A stretch of DNA of 64,000 bases from Allium sativum (taxonomy: Eukaryota; Streptophyta; Magnoliopsida; Asparagales; Amaryllidaceae): NCBI GenBank assembly GCA_030737875.1, contig CM060922.1, forward strand, positions 226,469,835-226,533,834. The letters run 5' to 3'. Of this stretch, positions 1 to 10,562 are shown one piece after another. Under the pieces are notes generated by a model that was not told the DNA's origin, ran no database searches, and worked only from the letters and a program-made list of their open reading frames with translations. Each line of letters begins with the position of its first letter. Within the stretch, counting starts at the first letter, position 1. A program made the translations under genes and the position numbers.

Positions 1-1234
1 ATGCTGTGATCAAAGCTTTTGTTGAAAAGCAGAGCTTTGTGGTTGATGATCAAAGCACGGCTTTGAATATCTAGCCTTGTGTTTCGTTGTTTCGCGACCC
101 TCACACCCCAGTATAAGCCAGAAACGAGAGAAGGACGTCAGTGAGAACATGCGTTTCCTTCTAGCTAGGAGTGATGCTTTGGGTTTTACACGCCCGGGCA
201 TTTTACTTATGTGGATGATGGGAAGCGTGGCCTCGGTTAGTTTGGTCTCTTTGGAGCCGATGATTTGGTCGTAGATGACCAGTTTACGCCCCATAGGGCG
301 GGAAAACGCAGTGTTCAGGCATTATAATCCACATCAAGTGGACCGGCCCAGACGATCCAAGGGGCAGTTGCGGCTGTTCCGGAGACATGCGCTAGATTGT
401 CTTGAAGCGGTAAGGACGATCCCTTGCCTTGGTTCATAATGGAAATCCTATTTCCAAATACGACATTATGCGGTTTTGATTGTATACCTATATATGGCGA
501 CATAGTGATATGGGGCATTAATGCCGTCTATGATTGATACTTATGATTGAAATTGTTTTTGAAACATATAAACACTAGCAATAATATCAAATGATTTGTT
601 TTGCTCGTATCAATCATATTTTGGCCATTATAAGGAAAAACTCTATCCTCCGGTTTGTGTTGCATTGTGTGATGGGAACTGAGTCTTATAATGGCTTCAT
701 TTTTATAAAAAGCATTGCGATGTTTAAATGATTTACTTGTTTTAAAGCACTGGCAATCCAATGGAGTAAACCCGTTCCATGTTAGCGGCATGGTCCTGTG
801 ATTAGCCATATTGTAAAATAAGTTAAAGTAGATTTCTCATACCAGTCCCATGACTGACTCGTAGTTTGTTTCACTTGCAAGCTCTGGTGCCCCTATTTCT
901 ACATGGGCAGCCTTGTATTCAGGTTTTAGCAGGCTCTTTCTGGATAGCTATGGAGCCGAAGATGGATTCTATCATTTATCTCTTTTATGCTGTTCAGCTC
1001 CTATTGTACATATTATGTTTTGTTTCCGCTGTAGACATTTATGTAAAGATGAACTGTATTTTGTACTAAGTACGATCTTGTATACTGTGTAACTCTGAGG
1101 TTTATATTTATTCAGTATATCCTGTTGTACATTATCTGGTGTATTCATTTATTTCTGTTCTGCTGTTATTTGTTTATGTGTTATATTCCAAAGATTACCC
1201 TTGCCACCGTGGAATGGGGGTTTGGGTCATCACA
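1..1234 (+). mobile_element. LTR A1, 3' part of a long Ty3 LTR (left end outside window)
   Basis: The stretch matches 2147-3380 (LTR A2) almost base for base in order, and its last 610 bases match 4228-4851 (A3). It is also a diverged reverse-complement match to the two B LTR copies at 12581-16879 and from 16888. It ends in TCACA, and a tRNA-iMet type primer site follows four bases later, which fixes it as the 3' end of a plus-strand LTR. The short open frames inside it are chance frames shared by the LTR copies. The LTR start lies left of the window. Confidence 0.85.
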
Positions 1235-1238
1235 AACG

Positions 1239-1250
1239 TGGTATTAGAGC
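1239..1250 (+). promoter_or_regulatory. Primer binding site, tRNA-iMet type, one mismatch
   Basis: TGGTATTAGAGC differs by one base from the TGGTATCAGAGC found after the other LTRs in this window. It lies four bases after the LTR A1 end. Confidence 0.8.
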
Positions 1251-1340
1251 TTTGGTTGAGCTTAGTTTTGGAATATAACATATTAACGAACTCGTCAGAA
1301 ATAGAAGCAATATTGTTCTATGACGGATCACTCATTGCAG
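1251..1340 (+). other. Retrotransposon 5' leader fragment of A1
   Basis: This segment aligns with the leader after LTR A2 (3397-3486). The match stops at 1340, which corresponds exactly to the base before a GTAGG splice-donor-like site in the longer copy at 3487. From 1341 the sequence is LTR again, so the whole gag-pol interior is missing here. Confidence 0.75.
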
Positions 1341-3380
1341 ATCTGAAGAAAAACAGCGCCAGAATCGGTTATATTTATATATATATAAAAATATAATTAA
1401 ATTAAATCGAATAACGACGCTGCAGCTCATATTTTGAAACTGTAACTTCAAATGATTGTACTGGGAGATCCGACCGTCGGATTTTCCCAAAACTGGAACC
1501 GTTGGATTTGTTTTGAAAAGATCTTTGTAATGATATAAAATTTGTAAAGATCCAGTGGTTAAATTTTCAGATGTATGTAAATCAAATCTGAAGAAAGACA
1601 ACGCCACGGCTGTGTTATGGCCTGAAGCGTCGTTTGAACGAATTGGCTAATTTTAAATAAATAAAAATAGCGATAAATCGTTGTAAAATATTATAAACGA
1701 TATGGAATGGAAATAAACCGAATTTACCCGATTTATTGGATATTTGATGGTTGAATGTGTTTGCCGTGAAAATTACATTAAAGAACAGAATTATTGGTGT
1801 CAAATAATTTAACCATTGAAATGAATTGATTTGAAATTCTAAATATACATGAATTATTTGAAAAGGACGAATTAATTCTCATTTCAAATAATTGATCAAC
1901 GATAAAAAGTTAAAGATATGAAGACGGTGCAAGAACGATGATCTTCACATCGAATGGAGGGGTGTTACTGATGCTCATGATAGGTGTAGCTACCTTGAAG
2001 GGGCTAAAGTGGTAGCCGTCTGGACGTACATGTTGACTGTATAGATGTGCGAGGAATAAAGATCCTCCGGTTTCGTTCAAACCCAGAACATACTTGTAAA
2101 TGGATGTGTGTCTGATGTTGTATATTGACAACGTGAAATGAAGAGATGCTATGATCAAAGATTTTGTTGAAAAGCAGAGCTTTGTGGTTGATGATCAAAG
2201 CACGGCTTTGAATAGCTAGCCTTGTGTTTAGCGTTGTTTCGCGAGCCTCACACCCCAGTATGAGCCTGAAACGGGAGAAGGACCTCAGGGAGAACATGCG
2301 TTTCCTTTTAGCTAGGAGTGGTGCTTTGGGTTTTACACGCCCGGGCATTTTACTTATGTGATGATGGGAAGCGAGGCCTCGGTTAGTTCGGTCTCTTCAG
2401 AGCCGATGATTTGGTCGGAGATGAGCAGTTTACGCCCCATAAGGTGGGGAAATGCAGTGTTCAGGCATTATAATGCACATCGAGTGGACCAGCCCTGACG
2501 ATCCAAGGGGCAGTTGCGGCTGTTCCAGAGACATGGGCTAGATTGACTCGAAGCGGTAAGGACGATCCCTTGCCTTGGTTCATGATGGAAATCCAATTTC
2601 CAAATACGACATCGTGTGGTTTTGATTGTATACCTGTATATGGCGACATAGTGGTATGGGGCATTAATGCCATCTATGATTGATAGTTATGATTGAAATT
2701 GTTTTTGAAACATATAAACACTAGCAATAATATCAAATGATTTGTTTTGCTTGTATCAAGCTTATTTGGCCATTATAAGGTAAAACTCTATCCTCCGGTT
2801 TGTGTAGCATTGTGTGATGGGAACTGAGTGTTATAATGGCTTCATTTTTATAAAAAAGCATTGCGATGTTTAAAAGATTTACTTGTTTTAAAGGACTGGC
2901 AATCCAATGGATTAAACCTGTTCCGCGTTAGCGGCGTTGTCCTGTGATTGGCCATATTGTAAAATAAGTTAAAGTAGATTTCTCATACCCATCCCATGAC
3001 AGACTCGTAGTTTGTTTCACTTGCAAACACGGGTGCCCATATTTCTACACGGGCAGCCTTGTATTCAAGTTTTAGCAGGCTCTTTCTGGATAGCTATGGA
3101 GCTGAAGATGGATTTTATCATTTATCTCTTTTATGTTGTTCAGCTCCTATTGTATGTCTTATGTTTTGTTTCCGCTGTAGACATTTATGCAAAGCTGAAC
3201 TGTATTTTGTACTAAGTATGATCCTGTATACTGTGTAACTCTGATGTTATATTTATTCATTATATCATGTTGTACATTATCTGGTGTATTCATTTATTTC
3301 TGTTCTGTTGTTATCTGTTTGTGTGTTATATTCCAAAGATTACCCTTGCCATCGTGGAATGGGGGTTTGGGGTCGTCACA
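1341..3380 (+). mobile_element. LTR A2, 5'-truncated LTR of the A family
   Basis: The 3' 1.2 kb repeats A1. The 5' part (1341-1640) carries two local copies of a motif containing ATCTGAAGAAA (near 1341 and 1586) and a segment near 1465-1485 that matches, in reverse complement, 15790-15830 of element B. Compared with the 6.4-kb B LTR, roughly the first 2 kb or more is missing, and an inner region is shorter. It ends in GTCGTCACA directly before a primer site. No convincing gene is present. Confidence 0.8.
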
Positions 3381-3384
3381 AACG

Positions 3385-3396
3385 TGGTATCAGAGC
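3385..3396 (+). promoter_or_regulatory. Primer binding site, tRNA-iMet
   Basis: TGGTATCAGAGC lies four bases after the LTR A2 end. It is the usual primer site for initiator-Met tRNA in plant Ty3 elements. Confidence 0.88.
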
Positions 3397-3632
3397 TTTG
3401 GTTAAGCTTAGTTCTGGAATATAACATATTAACGAAATCATCAGAAATAGAACCAGTAGTATTCTAAGACGGATCACTCATTACAGGTAGGATCAGTAAT
3501 ATCCTAGAATGAGTGTAGCAGAATGAAATACACCCTGATAGACACGTTTACATTAAAGTATATGTCTTTATGTTTTAAAATTACCTTTTCTGTTGGCCTA
3601 ACACTTTGTCTGCTATTTGCAGACATTGAAAA
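3397..3632 (+). other. 5' leader of A element with probable intron 3487-3622
   Basis: The leader between primer site and gag start has a donor-like CAG|GTAGG at 3484-3491 and a pyrimidine-rich acceptor ending TTTGCAG at 3622, ten bases before the gag ATG. The 136-bp interval is AT-rich, as plant introns are. Whether it is spliced is inferred from the sites only. Confidence 0.45.
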
Positions 3633-4227
3633 ATGAGTGGCAGAAGTCAAAGAGGTAGGTCTGACCCAGATATTGAAGGTCTATTAATAAGATATCGAAA
3701 TCTGGGTGGAATATCGTTCTCAGGCAATGAATCTATTATTCAAACACAAGCATGGATGCGCTCTACTGAGAAAATCTTTGAAGGTTCAAACCTGAGAGAT
3801 GACCAGAAAAAATTACTGGCATCTTGGGCACTCAAAGATGAAGCTTTGTTCTAGTGGGATTCGATTACTAAAGATAATCCAAAAGGTGATATCACCTGGG
3901 ATAGATTTAAAGAGATTTTCAGTGAAAGATTTATTCCTCCAGAAGCAACTGAGCGATTATGTGATGATTGCTATTATCTGATACATGGAGATATGACCAT
4001 TCCAGAATATCAGAAGAAATTCAATGAACTTTCTCATTTTGCCCCGCATCTAATTCAAGATCCAAAGAGGAAGAATCTGAGGTTCATTAACGTGCTCCAA
4101 AGAAGATACCAGAGTAGTGTAATGGGGCATGTGAAGCTTCCTTATTCTAAAATGATATACATGGCTTATCAGTATGAAGATCGGGATAAGCGAAGCCTTT
4201 ATGACGACGAAGAGGAAGTCAGTTCGA
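3633..4227 (+). pseudogene. gag: Ty3/gypsy gag, broken by one stop and 3' deleted
   Basis: Gag is the capsid/nucleocapsid precursor of the retrotransposon particle. One frame runs from the ATG at 3633 into the following LTR at 4228. It is interrupted once, by TAG at 3852-3854, where the family normally has a second Trp (ALF-stop-WD in place of ALFWWD), so TGG to TAG is likely. Visible family features are a FSGNE segment, QAWMRSTEKIF and a later YQKKFNELS block, typical of the plant chromovirus-like gag (Retrotrans_gag). No CCHC knuckle, protease or pol follows: the sequence jumps from gag into LTR A3. The start is chosen because the ATG follows the probable leader acceptor. This is a dead remnant. 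Confidence 0.85.
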
Positions 4228-4851
4228 GCATATTTTGGCCATTAATAAGGTAAAACTCTATCCTCCGGTTTGTGTTGCATTGTGTGATGGGAACTGAGTC
4301 TTATAATGGCTTCATTTTTATGAAAAAGCATTGCGATGTTTAAATGATTTACTTGTTTTAAAGCACTGGCGATCCAATGGAGTAAACCCGTTACGCGTTA
4401 GCCGCGTGGTCCTGTGATTTGCCATATTGTAAAATAAGTTAAAGTGGATTTCTCATAGTATTCCCATGATTGACACGTAGTTTGTTTCACTTGCAAACTC
4501 GGGTGCCCCTATTTCTATATGGGCAGCCTTGTATTCAGGTTTTAGCAGGCTCTTTCTGGATAGCTATGGAGCAGAAGATGGATTATTTCATTTATCTCTT
4601 TTATGTTGTTCAGCTCCTATTATACATATTATGTTTTGTTTCCGTTGTAGACATTTATGTAAAGCTAAACTATATTTTGTACTAAGTATGATCCTGTATA
4701 CTGTGTAACTCTGATGTTTATATTTATTCAGTTTATCCTGTTGTATATTATCTGGTGTATTCATTTGTTTCTGTTCTGCTGTTATCTGCTTATGTGTTAT
4801 ATTCCAAAGATTACCCTTGCCACCGTGGAATGGGGGTTTGGGGTCGTCACA
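4228..4851 (+). mobile_element. LTR A3, 3' 624 bp of an A-family LTR
   Basis: It begins abruptly after gag with sequence matching 608 onward in A1 and about 2760 onward in A2. It ends in GTCGTCACA at 4851. No primer site follows; Tat gag sequence starts at once, so this is the outer 3' end of the A cluster, inserted in the Tat gag. The matching left target duplication should lie outside the window. Confidence 0.82.
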
Positions 4852-4861
4852 ATCGGGGTCG

Positions 4862-5740
4862 AGCTTTAAAGAACTAAGCGAGTGTTTTATGAACCAGTTC
4901 CGGCTCCATGCCCGGAGAGCTAAAAACGTAATTGAGTTGTCAGCATCAAGCAGGCCCCTAGAGAGTCCCTGAAGTCATATTTAGACCGTTTCAACTTGGC
5001 TCTTACTGAGATAAGCGACCCTCATGAGCCAACCATCTTGATGGCATTAATTCAGGGGGTCAATATGGACACTGAATTCAGAGGATATCTAGCTAGGAAA
5101 CCACCGCTGACTAGGGAGGTATTCTATGAAAAGGCAAATATTCGCCTACGACAGGAAGAAATATACTATAGTCGAAAGAGAAAGTCTGATGGAGATTCAA
5201 GAGAAGATATCCAAAGTAATGTTGTTATGAAATAGTCCGGCGATAATTTAGGGAAGGTCGAGGTAAACGTTGGCAATAAGAGCGGAGGAAATGGCAATAG
5301 GAACAGGAACGACAATAAAAGAAATAGGAACCGAGGAAGCAATTTCGAAAAAGGGCCTCGATTCCAAACTTTTGAAAACTACACACCGTTGAACGATACG
5401 CTGGAAAACATCTACCTGGATACTTATAATGTCTTGTAATATATGAAGCCTCCTCCCAGAGACTCCGCTGAGAGGGAGCTTGCTACTGGGAAATTTTATC
5501 TGTTTACGGAACCCACGGTCACTCTACTAATGAGTGTCGGCACTTAAAGGACGTTGTTGAAAAACTACTGTGGGAAGGAAAGTTAGATGAATATAAGGTT
5601 GCCCCAAGAGACGGGGGGCAAGGAGGGCAAGCCCCAAATCAAAATCAGCCTGCACCTAAACCAACAGCTCAGCAAAGAGGTAAAGGAATCGTCATCAACA
5701 CTATAGTGGGGGGCTCCGTCCAGCTGGCCATAGCTACAGG
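4862..5740 (+). pseudogene. gag: Tat gag remnant (C-terminal two thirds)
   Basis: Capsid precursor of Tat element 1. Visible blocks are FKELSECFMNQF near 4865, then ESLKSYLDRFNLAL near 4960-5010 and REVFYEKANIRLRQEE near 5115-5160, which are typical of the retrotransposon gag domain in Athila/Tat elements. The residues between are shifted or stopped (TAG 5233-5235, a further stop near 5437). A degenerate knuckle-like HGHSTNEC segment at about 5515-5540 is followed by LKDVVEKLLWEGKLDEY, the usual Tat block before protease. The N-terminus was lost where cluster A ends. It cannot encode a working product. Confidence 0.82.
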
Positions 5741-5743
5741 GCC

Positions 5744-6235
5744 ATGGACCAATTTGTTAATGCGGCCAAGCACTTAGATGTGGGGGAATGCAGAAACTTC
5801 GAAGATACCGCCCTTGTGAAGCAACAGAAAACGATGTCAGATGATTTCATATTTCATGACAGAGATGATACTGGAGTTCAATCGTCTACCGAGGACCCAT
5901 TGGTGATTACTACTGCTATCGGTCCAACTCTAGTTCATAAGGTATTAGTGGATAATGGGAGTTAGATTAATATTCTCTTTAAGAAAGCATCCGATCAGAT
6001 GAAACTTGAAATGAAAGATTTGAAGCCTTGTGAGGGATAGATACGCGGCTTCAATGGGGCCTCGACAGCTCCAATGGGGTATGTAGAACTGTCAGTGACA
6101 TTAGGACAAGGAGATCGCCGGAGAGTGAGAATCCTCCAATTTGTAGTTCTAGACATCGATTCACCCTATAATGCCTTTTTGGGCCGACCGGCCCTCGCAT
6201 AATTCAGGGCCTGCATCACGCCCTGGTGCATATTG
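5744..6235 (+). pseudogene. pro: Tat aspartic protease, broken
   Basis: Retroviral-type aspartic protease region that would cut Gag-Pol. The active-site block reads VLVDNGS at 5942-5962, with the D-x-G-S pattern usual in the Athila/Tat group, and is followed at once by a TAG stop (5963-5965). The second conserved block, DSPYNAFLGRPAL, lies near 6157-6198. One more stop falls near 6040 and another follows the FLGRPALA block. Reading is in the same frame as the RT that follows. The family assignment is firm; the product is inactive. Confidence 0.82.
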
Positions 6236-6571
6236 TTGAAATTCCCAACCGAAGCAAGAGTGGGAGTAATGAGAGGTCATCAAGCCACCAGACGAGCCTG
6301 CTACATGGAAGAACTGAAGATGTTGCTAAAAGGATTAAGCCTGGAAACTGAAGGTGCTTCCTCCCCTACGAAGGAGGGTTCAACATTGCAATTAAAGGGA
6401 CCGACCTCGAGGGAATCACCTAGAGAACTTCCCGAGGACATAGATCCCATAGAGGATAAAGAGCCTAGGGACAAGAAGGCGACCCACAACGAAAGGACTA
6501 TGGATATCTCCATTGACAATGTTGATTTGACAAAGGTTTTAAAGATTGGATCCCAGCTGGATCCGCTTTGA
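6233..6571 (+). pseudogene. Tat pol linker between protease and RT
   Basis: An open stretch of about 112 codons, rich in Glu, Lys and Ser, follows the protease in the same frame and ends at TGA 6569-6571. Tat pol normally has a low-complexity charged linker here before the LTNFLKANLDVFAW block that opens RT (about 6577 onward in this copy). No domain of its own is recognised. Confidence 0.6.
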
Positions 6572-7501
6572 GCAAAGCAATTGACTAACTTTTTAAAGGC
6601 AAATTTGGATGTGTTTGCCTGGACCCATGCTGATATGTGTGGAATATCGCCCTTCGTTATGAGTCACTAATTGAGTATCAACCCAAATCATCCACCCGTT
6701 AAGCAGAAGAGACGTATGTTGGGCCCGGAGAGGTCAGCAGCCTTAAAGGAAGAAGTAGAGAAGTTAAAGGATAATGGGTTCATTAGAGATTCGACGTATC
6801 CCGACTGGATATCGAATCTCATCTTAATTAAGAAATCAAATGGGAAATGGGGAACGTGCATTGATTTTTTGGATTTGAACAAGGCTTGCCCAAAAGATAG
6901 CTTCCCAGTTCCTAGGATCGACTAGCTTACAGACTCAACAGCTGGACACGAACTTCTCTCCTTCATGGATGCGTACTCGAGATATAACCAGATCCCCATG
7001 CATGTTTGGGATCAAGAACACACGAGTTTTATTAAAAACTTAGGATTGTACTGTTATGTAGTGATGCCATTCGGGCTAAAGAATGCCGGAACAACTTACA
7101 AGCCTTTGGTAAATCGGATGTTCTATAATCAGATCAGAAAAACTATGGAAGTTTATGTAGATGACATGCTCGTGAAATCCCGACAGTCTTCTAGTCATAC
7201 GCAAGATTTGGCAGACATGTTTGACATTCTACAGAGATACGGGATGAAGTTGAACCCCTTAAAGTGCTCATTTGGGATTGCATCAGGAAAATTTCTCAAT
7301 TCCATCGTAATTTCTCGAGGAAATGGGATTAATCCTAACCAAATGGCAGCAATCAGGAACATAGAAGAGCCACAGAAGATTAGGGATCTTCAAAGCCTAG
7401 CTGGGAAAGTTGCAGGATTGAGCAGATTCATTTCCAAAGCCACGGACAAGTGTGTCCCATTCTTTGATTTAATCAAACGAGGGAAACATCATCTCGAATA
7501 G
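6572..7501 (+). pseudogene. pol (RT): Tat reverse transcriptase, broken by stops
   Basis: RT copies the element RNA into DNA. Recognisable blocks in order are FLKANLDVFAW, VKQKRRMLGPER, VEKLKDNGFIRD, WISNLILIKKSNGKW, LNKACPKDSFPVPRID, FMDAYSRYNQIPM, YVVMPFGLKNAGTTYK and the catalytic YVDD at 7154-7165 followed by MLVKS. All are the plant Ty3/gypsy RT_LTR pattern, with the CPKDSFPLP-type signature of Tat/Athila. The catalytic Asp pair is intact. In-frame stops at about 6668, 6923-6925 and 7499-7501 break it. The frame then shifts near 7605, in the RNase H. Confidence 0.92.
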
Positions 7502-7990
7502 ACCCCTGACTGTGTATAGGCCTTCCAAAATTTGTTGAACTTGTTGGAGAAGCCCCCGATATTGTCAAAGCCAACGGATTATGAAGATCTGTTCATCTAT
7601 TTGCAGTGTCAACTCATGCTGTCAGCACAACCTTTGTGCGTGAAGAAGACAAGGTCCAGATGCCAGTATACTATGTAAGCAAGAAGCTAGCACCTGCAGA
7701 ATGCAATCATCCAGAAATATAAAAGCTTTCTTATAGTCTCTTGATTGCATCCCGAAAGCTCCGCCATTATTTCCAAGCTCATCCGATAGTCATATACACT
7801 GATCAGCAACTGATACAAGTGTTACGATGACCTGAAGCATTAGGACGAATACTTAAGTGGAATATCGAGTTGAGCCAATTTGATCTGAATTTTCAACCAA
7901 GGAGAACAATAAGGGGACAGGCCCTAGCTGACTTCATAGCAGAATTCATGATTCCTGAGGAAGAAGCATTGGATGACAAGACAGTCACTT
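7502..7990 (+). pseudogene. pol (RH): Tat RNase H (first, Ty3-type), broken
   Basis: This domain degrades RNA in the RNA-DNA hybrid. It starts with AFQNLLNLLEKPPILSKP near 7520. A frame change near 7605 is needed to reach VYYVSKKLAPAE (about 7660-7700), LLIASRKLRHYFQAH and VIYTDQQL, the usual RNase H blocks. It ends with QALADFIAEF near 7915-7945, the motif that marks the join to the second RNase H in Tat elements. Stops lie near 7517, 7720 and 7828. Confidence 0.8.
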
Positions 7991-8469
7991 TAGAACATAA
8001 ATTAGAGCTTAGTCCATGGAAATTATATACGGACGGGGCTAAGAATGATCGAAGGTCCAGCACCGGAGTTGTTTTAATTACTCCTGAAGGATGATCCTTT
8101 TATTATGCCCTACGATTGGAATTCTCTACCACCAACAATAATTCCGAATACGAGGCCCTGATTGCCAAGTTAAAACTTGCTAAGGAATTAGGGGTAAGGA
8201 CACTGGACATATTATGTGACTCCAAGATAGTTGTCTACCAAGTTCGAAAGGAATTCGAAACCAGGGGACCTCGACTTGTTACTTATCTTGAAAAAGTAGA
8301 GGAGTTATTAGGTAACCTAGAACATTATAGCATAACTCACATCCCGAGAACAGAAAACAAAAAAGCAAACCGATTGGCTAAGTTAGTAAGTTCTGACAAC
8401 CCAGAAGCAACCAAGATGGTCCCAATAGAGATACTGGGATCGCAAAGCTTTGACCAAATGGAAATCTAA
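7991..8469 (+). pseudogene. pol (aRH): Second (archaeal-type) RNase H of Tat, catalytic Asp changed
   Basis: An additional RNase H after the first is a diagnostic trait of the Tat lineage. Visible blocks are WKLYTDGAKN (first catalytic Asp, near 8030), NNNSEYEALIAKL (catalytic Glu, near 8150), LDILCDSKIVVYQV (second Asp, near 8215) and HIPRTENKKANRLAKL (near 8340-8380). The last block normally reads N-x-x-AD-x-LA, so the final Asp is Asn here. A TGA at 8092-8094 splits the domain, and TAA at 8467-8469 ends it. The frame is otherwise clean for about 117 codons. Confidence 0.85.
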
Positions 8470-8475
8470 TTAGTC

Positions 8476-9709
8476 TTGGAAGCTGAACCAAAAAAGGAGT
8501 CTTGGATGACACCAATTAAGAGCTTCCTTATGAGCGGAATTCTCCCATCAAAAAAGAGCGAGAGACAAGTTGTAACACTTAAAGCCACAAAATACATTTT
8601 ACAGGACGACGTCCATTATTTCCAAGGATTTTCCATGCCTCTACTCCGGTGTATAGCACACGATGACATCAAGCGTGTACTGAGAGAAGTACATGAGGGT
8701 GAGTGTGGAGATCATAACGGAGGCCAAACTTTGGCGAAGAAAGTATTACGATATGGCTATTTTTGGCTTACCGTAAATAAAGATGTAGCTGATCATTCAT
8801 GACGCTGCGATAAATGCCAAAGGTTCGCTAAAGTTCCAAGACAGCTCAAATCAATGGTCAGCCCATGGCCATTCGTTATGTGGGGATTAGACATCATTGG
8901 GACCCTGCCAATCGCCAAAGGGGGAGCTAAATATGCAGTCGTGGCTGTGGATTATTTCATAAAATGGGTGGAGTCCGAACCCCTAACTACGATCACGACA
9001 AGCCGATTGATAAGTTTTATGGTCAGGAATATCATTTGTTGATTTAGGATACCAAAAACCATTATAACAGATAATGGAACTCAATTCGATAGTAGGAATT
9101 TAGAAACTTCTACCACAAGTATAAGATTGATAAGAGGTATACCGTCATAGCTCACCCACAATCGAACGGACAAGTTGAAGCAATAAATAAAGTTATTAAG
9201 TCCATTCTTAAAAAGCGGTTGGAATGAGCGAAAGCCATGTGGGTTGACGAATTACCACTGGATTTGTGGGCCTATCGAACAACCTTTAAGACGGCTACTG
9301 GTCATACCCCTTTTTCATTCTCCTTTGGATCAGAAGCAGTAATTCTGGTGCAGCTTAAAGTCCCCTCTTATAGAGTGATGTATTATGATCTGATGACAAA
9401 TAAAGCGCTCCTCCTAGAGTCCCTGGACATGATTGAAGTGAAAAGGGACGAAGAGGATTTCGTGCTTCAAGGCATCGACGCCAAGTGGCACGCTATTATG
9501 ACAGAAAGGTTCACCCTCGGATCTTCGAACCTGGAGACTTGGTACTAAAGCGAGTCTTCCCACCTCCAGTTCATCTAGGTCCAAAGTAGGAAGGACCATA
9601 TACCATCCAACGGAAATTTGATAGGGAAGCTTTCAAGTTAATGACCGTTGATGGTGAAGAAATTCCTAGAGCTTGGAACGCCCAACATTTGCAGCGATAC
9701 TTGACTTGA
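8476..9709 (+). pseudogene. pol (INT): Tat integrase, broken
   Basis: Integrase inserts the DNA copy. The HHCC zinc domain is present: H in REVHEGECGDH, then CDKCQ near 8808-8820 after a TGA at 8800-8802. The catalytic core shows the first Asp in WGLDIIGTLP (near 8880), the second in ITDNGTQF (near 9065) and the Glu in HPQSNGQVEAIN (near 9155-9190). After a frame change near 9100, WVDELPLDLWAYRTTFKTATGHTPFS is clear. The C-terminal part ends in EIPRAWNAQHLQRYLT with a stop at 9707-9709, the usual Tat pol end. No chromodomain is present. Stops at 8800 and 9040 plus frameshifts make it inactive. Confidence 0.9.
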
Positions 9710-10562
9710 ATTTGTACTATTTCTTTTGTTTTATAAGCCATGTAAATAGGCACGACTTGCCTAGAAAAGTCTGGTTCGTATAAACAAAAGATTATAAAGT
9801 GGACGTAGGTCACGACTTGGTCGAACCACTATAAAATATTGTGTTTGGTTTTCTTTTCCCATTCGAATTTTGTTTCATGTGCATCCTGTGATTGTCATAA
9901 TTGAAGCCGAAAACATTAGAAATTCGAATCGATACTTGAGCAAATGGTATAACCATTTGCATAACAACATATAAAGAACGAGAAGCCGACATTCCAAACT
10001 CTAACTCTCACGAGTTGAGAGAGAGTACAAAGACGGAAAGACGACGTCCCTGAGGCGTGAAGGTGCATCATGATAAAAGACCGCCTCGAATCCACTTTAA
10101 CCCGACTGTACGACGAGAGAGTATAAAGGTACAAGGAGTAAGTACTAATGAAAAAATATTCTTAGTCCCGCTAAAAGAGCTGGGGGTAGTTTAATGTTGA
10201 ATCTAATCAATCTCAAACAAGCCTTGGCCAAGATCTATATCCAAGATTGATTGGGGACAAACACATCATACCCTCTGTCATCGATTATTTATTCTATCTA
10301 AGTAGCAATTTCTATGAATGATATTGTCCATGTCTATACATTTGCAGGCAAACATGGTTGTGACTTAAATTGTTTCTTACTACTTATGCTTGTTAACTTC
10401 TTGACAATAAAAGAAACAAATAACGAACTCGCAAGCATTTGACATAGTGGAAAACAAACTACTTTATTTACACAGGTGCGGTTTTGTACAAAAGAACAAA
10501 ACAAATAAAGGTGTGGGCCGCACTCGCTACAACAACAAAAAAACAAAGGATAGAGCTGCCTT
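9710..10562 (+). other. Spacer between Tat pol and antisense ORF
   Basis: No gene is visible. At 9793-9838 a segment reads TATAAAGTGGACGTAGG, then a variable loop, then GAACCACTATAAA. It closely resembles 49494-49540 in the U5 part of the Tat LTR. A purine-rich stretch with GCTGGGGGTAG sits near 10178-10189 and could be an inner polypurine tract. On the minus strand, AATAAA-type signals near 10463 and 10504 lie 60-100 bases after the aORF stop and could serve its 3' end. Confidence 0.6.
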
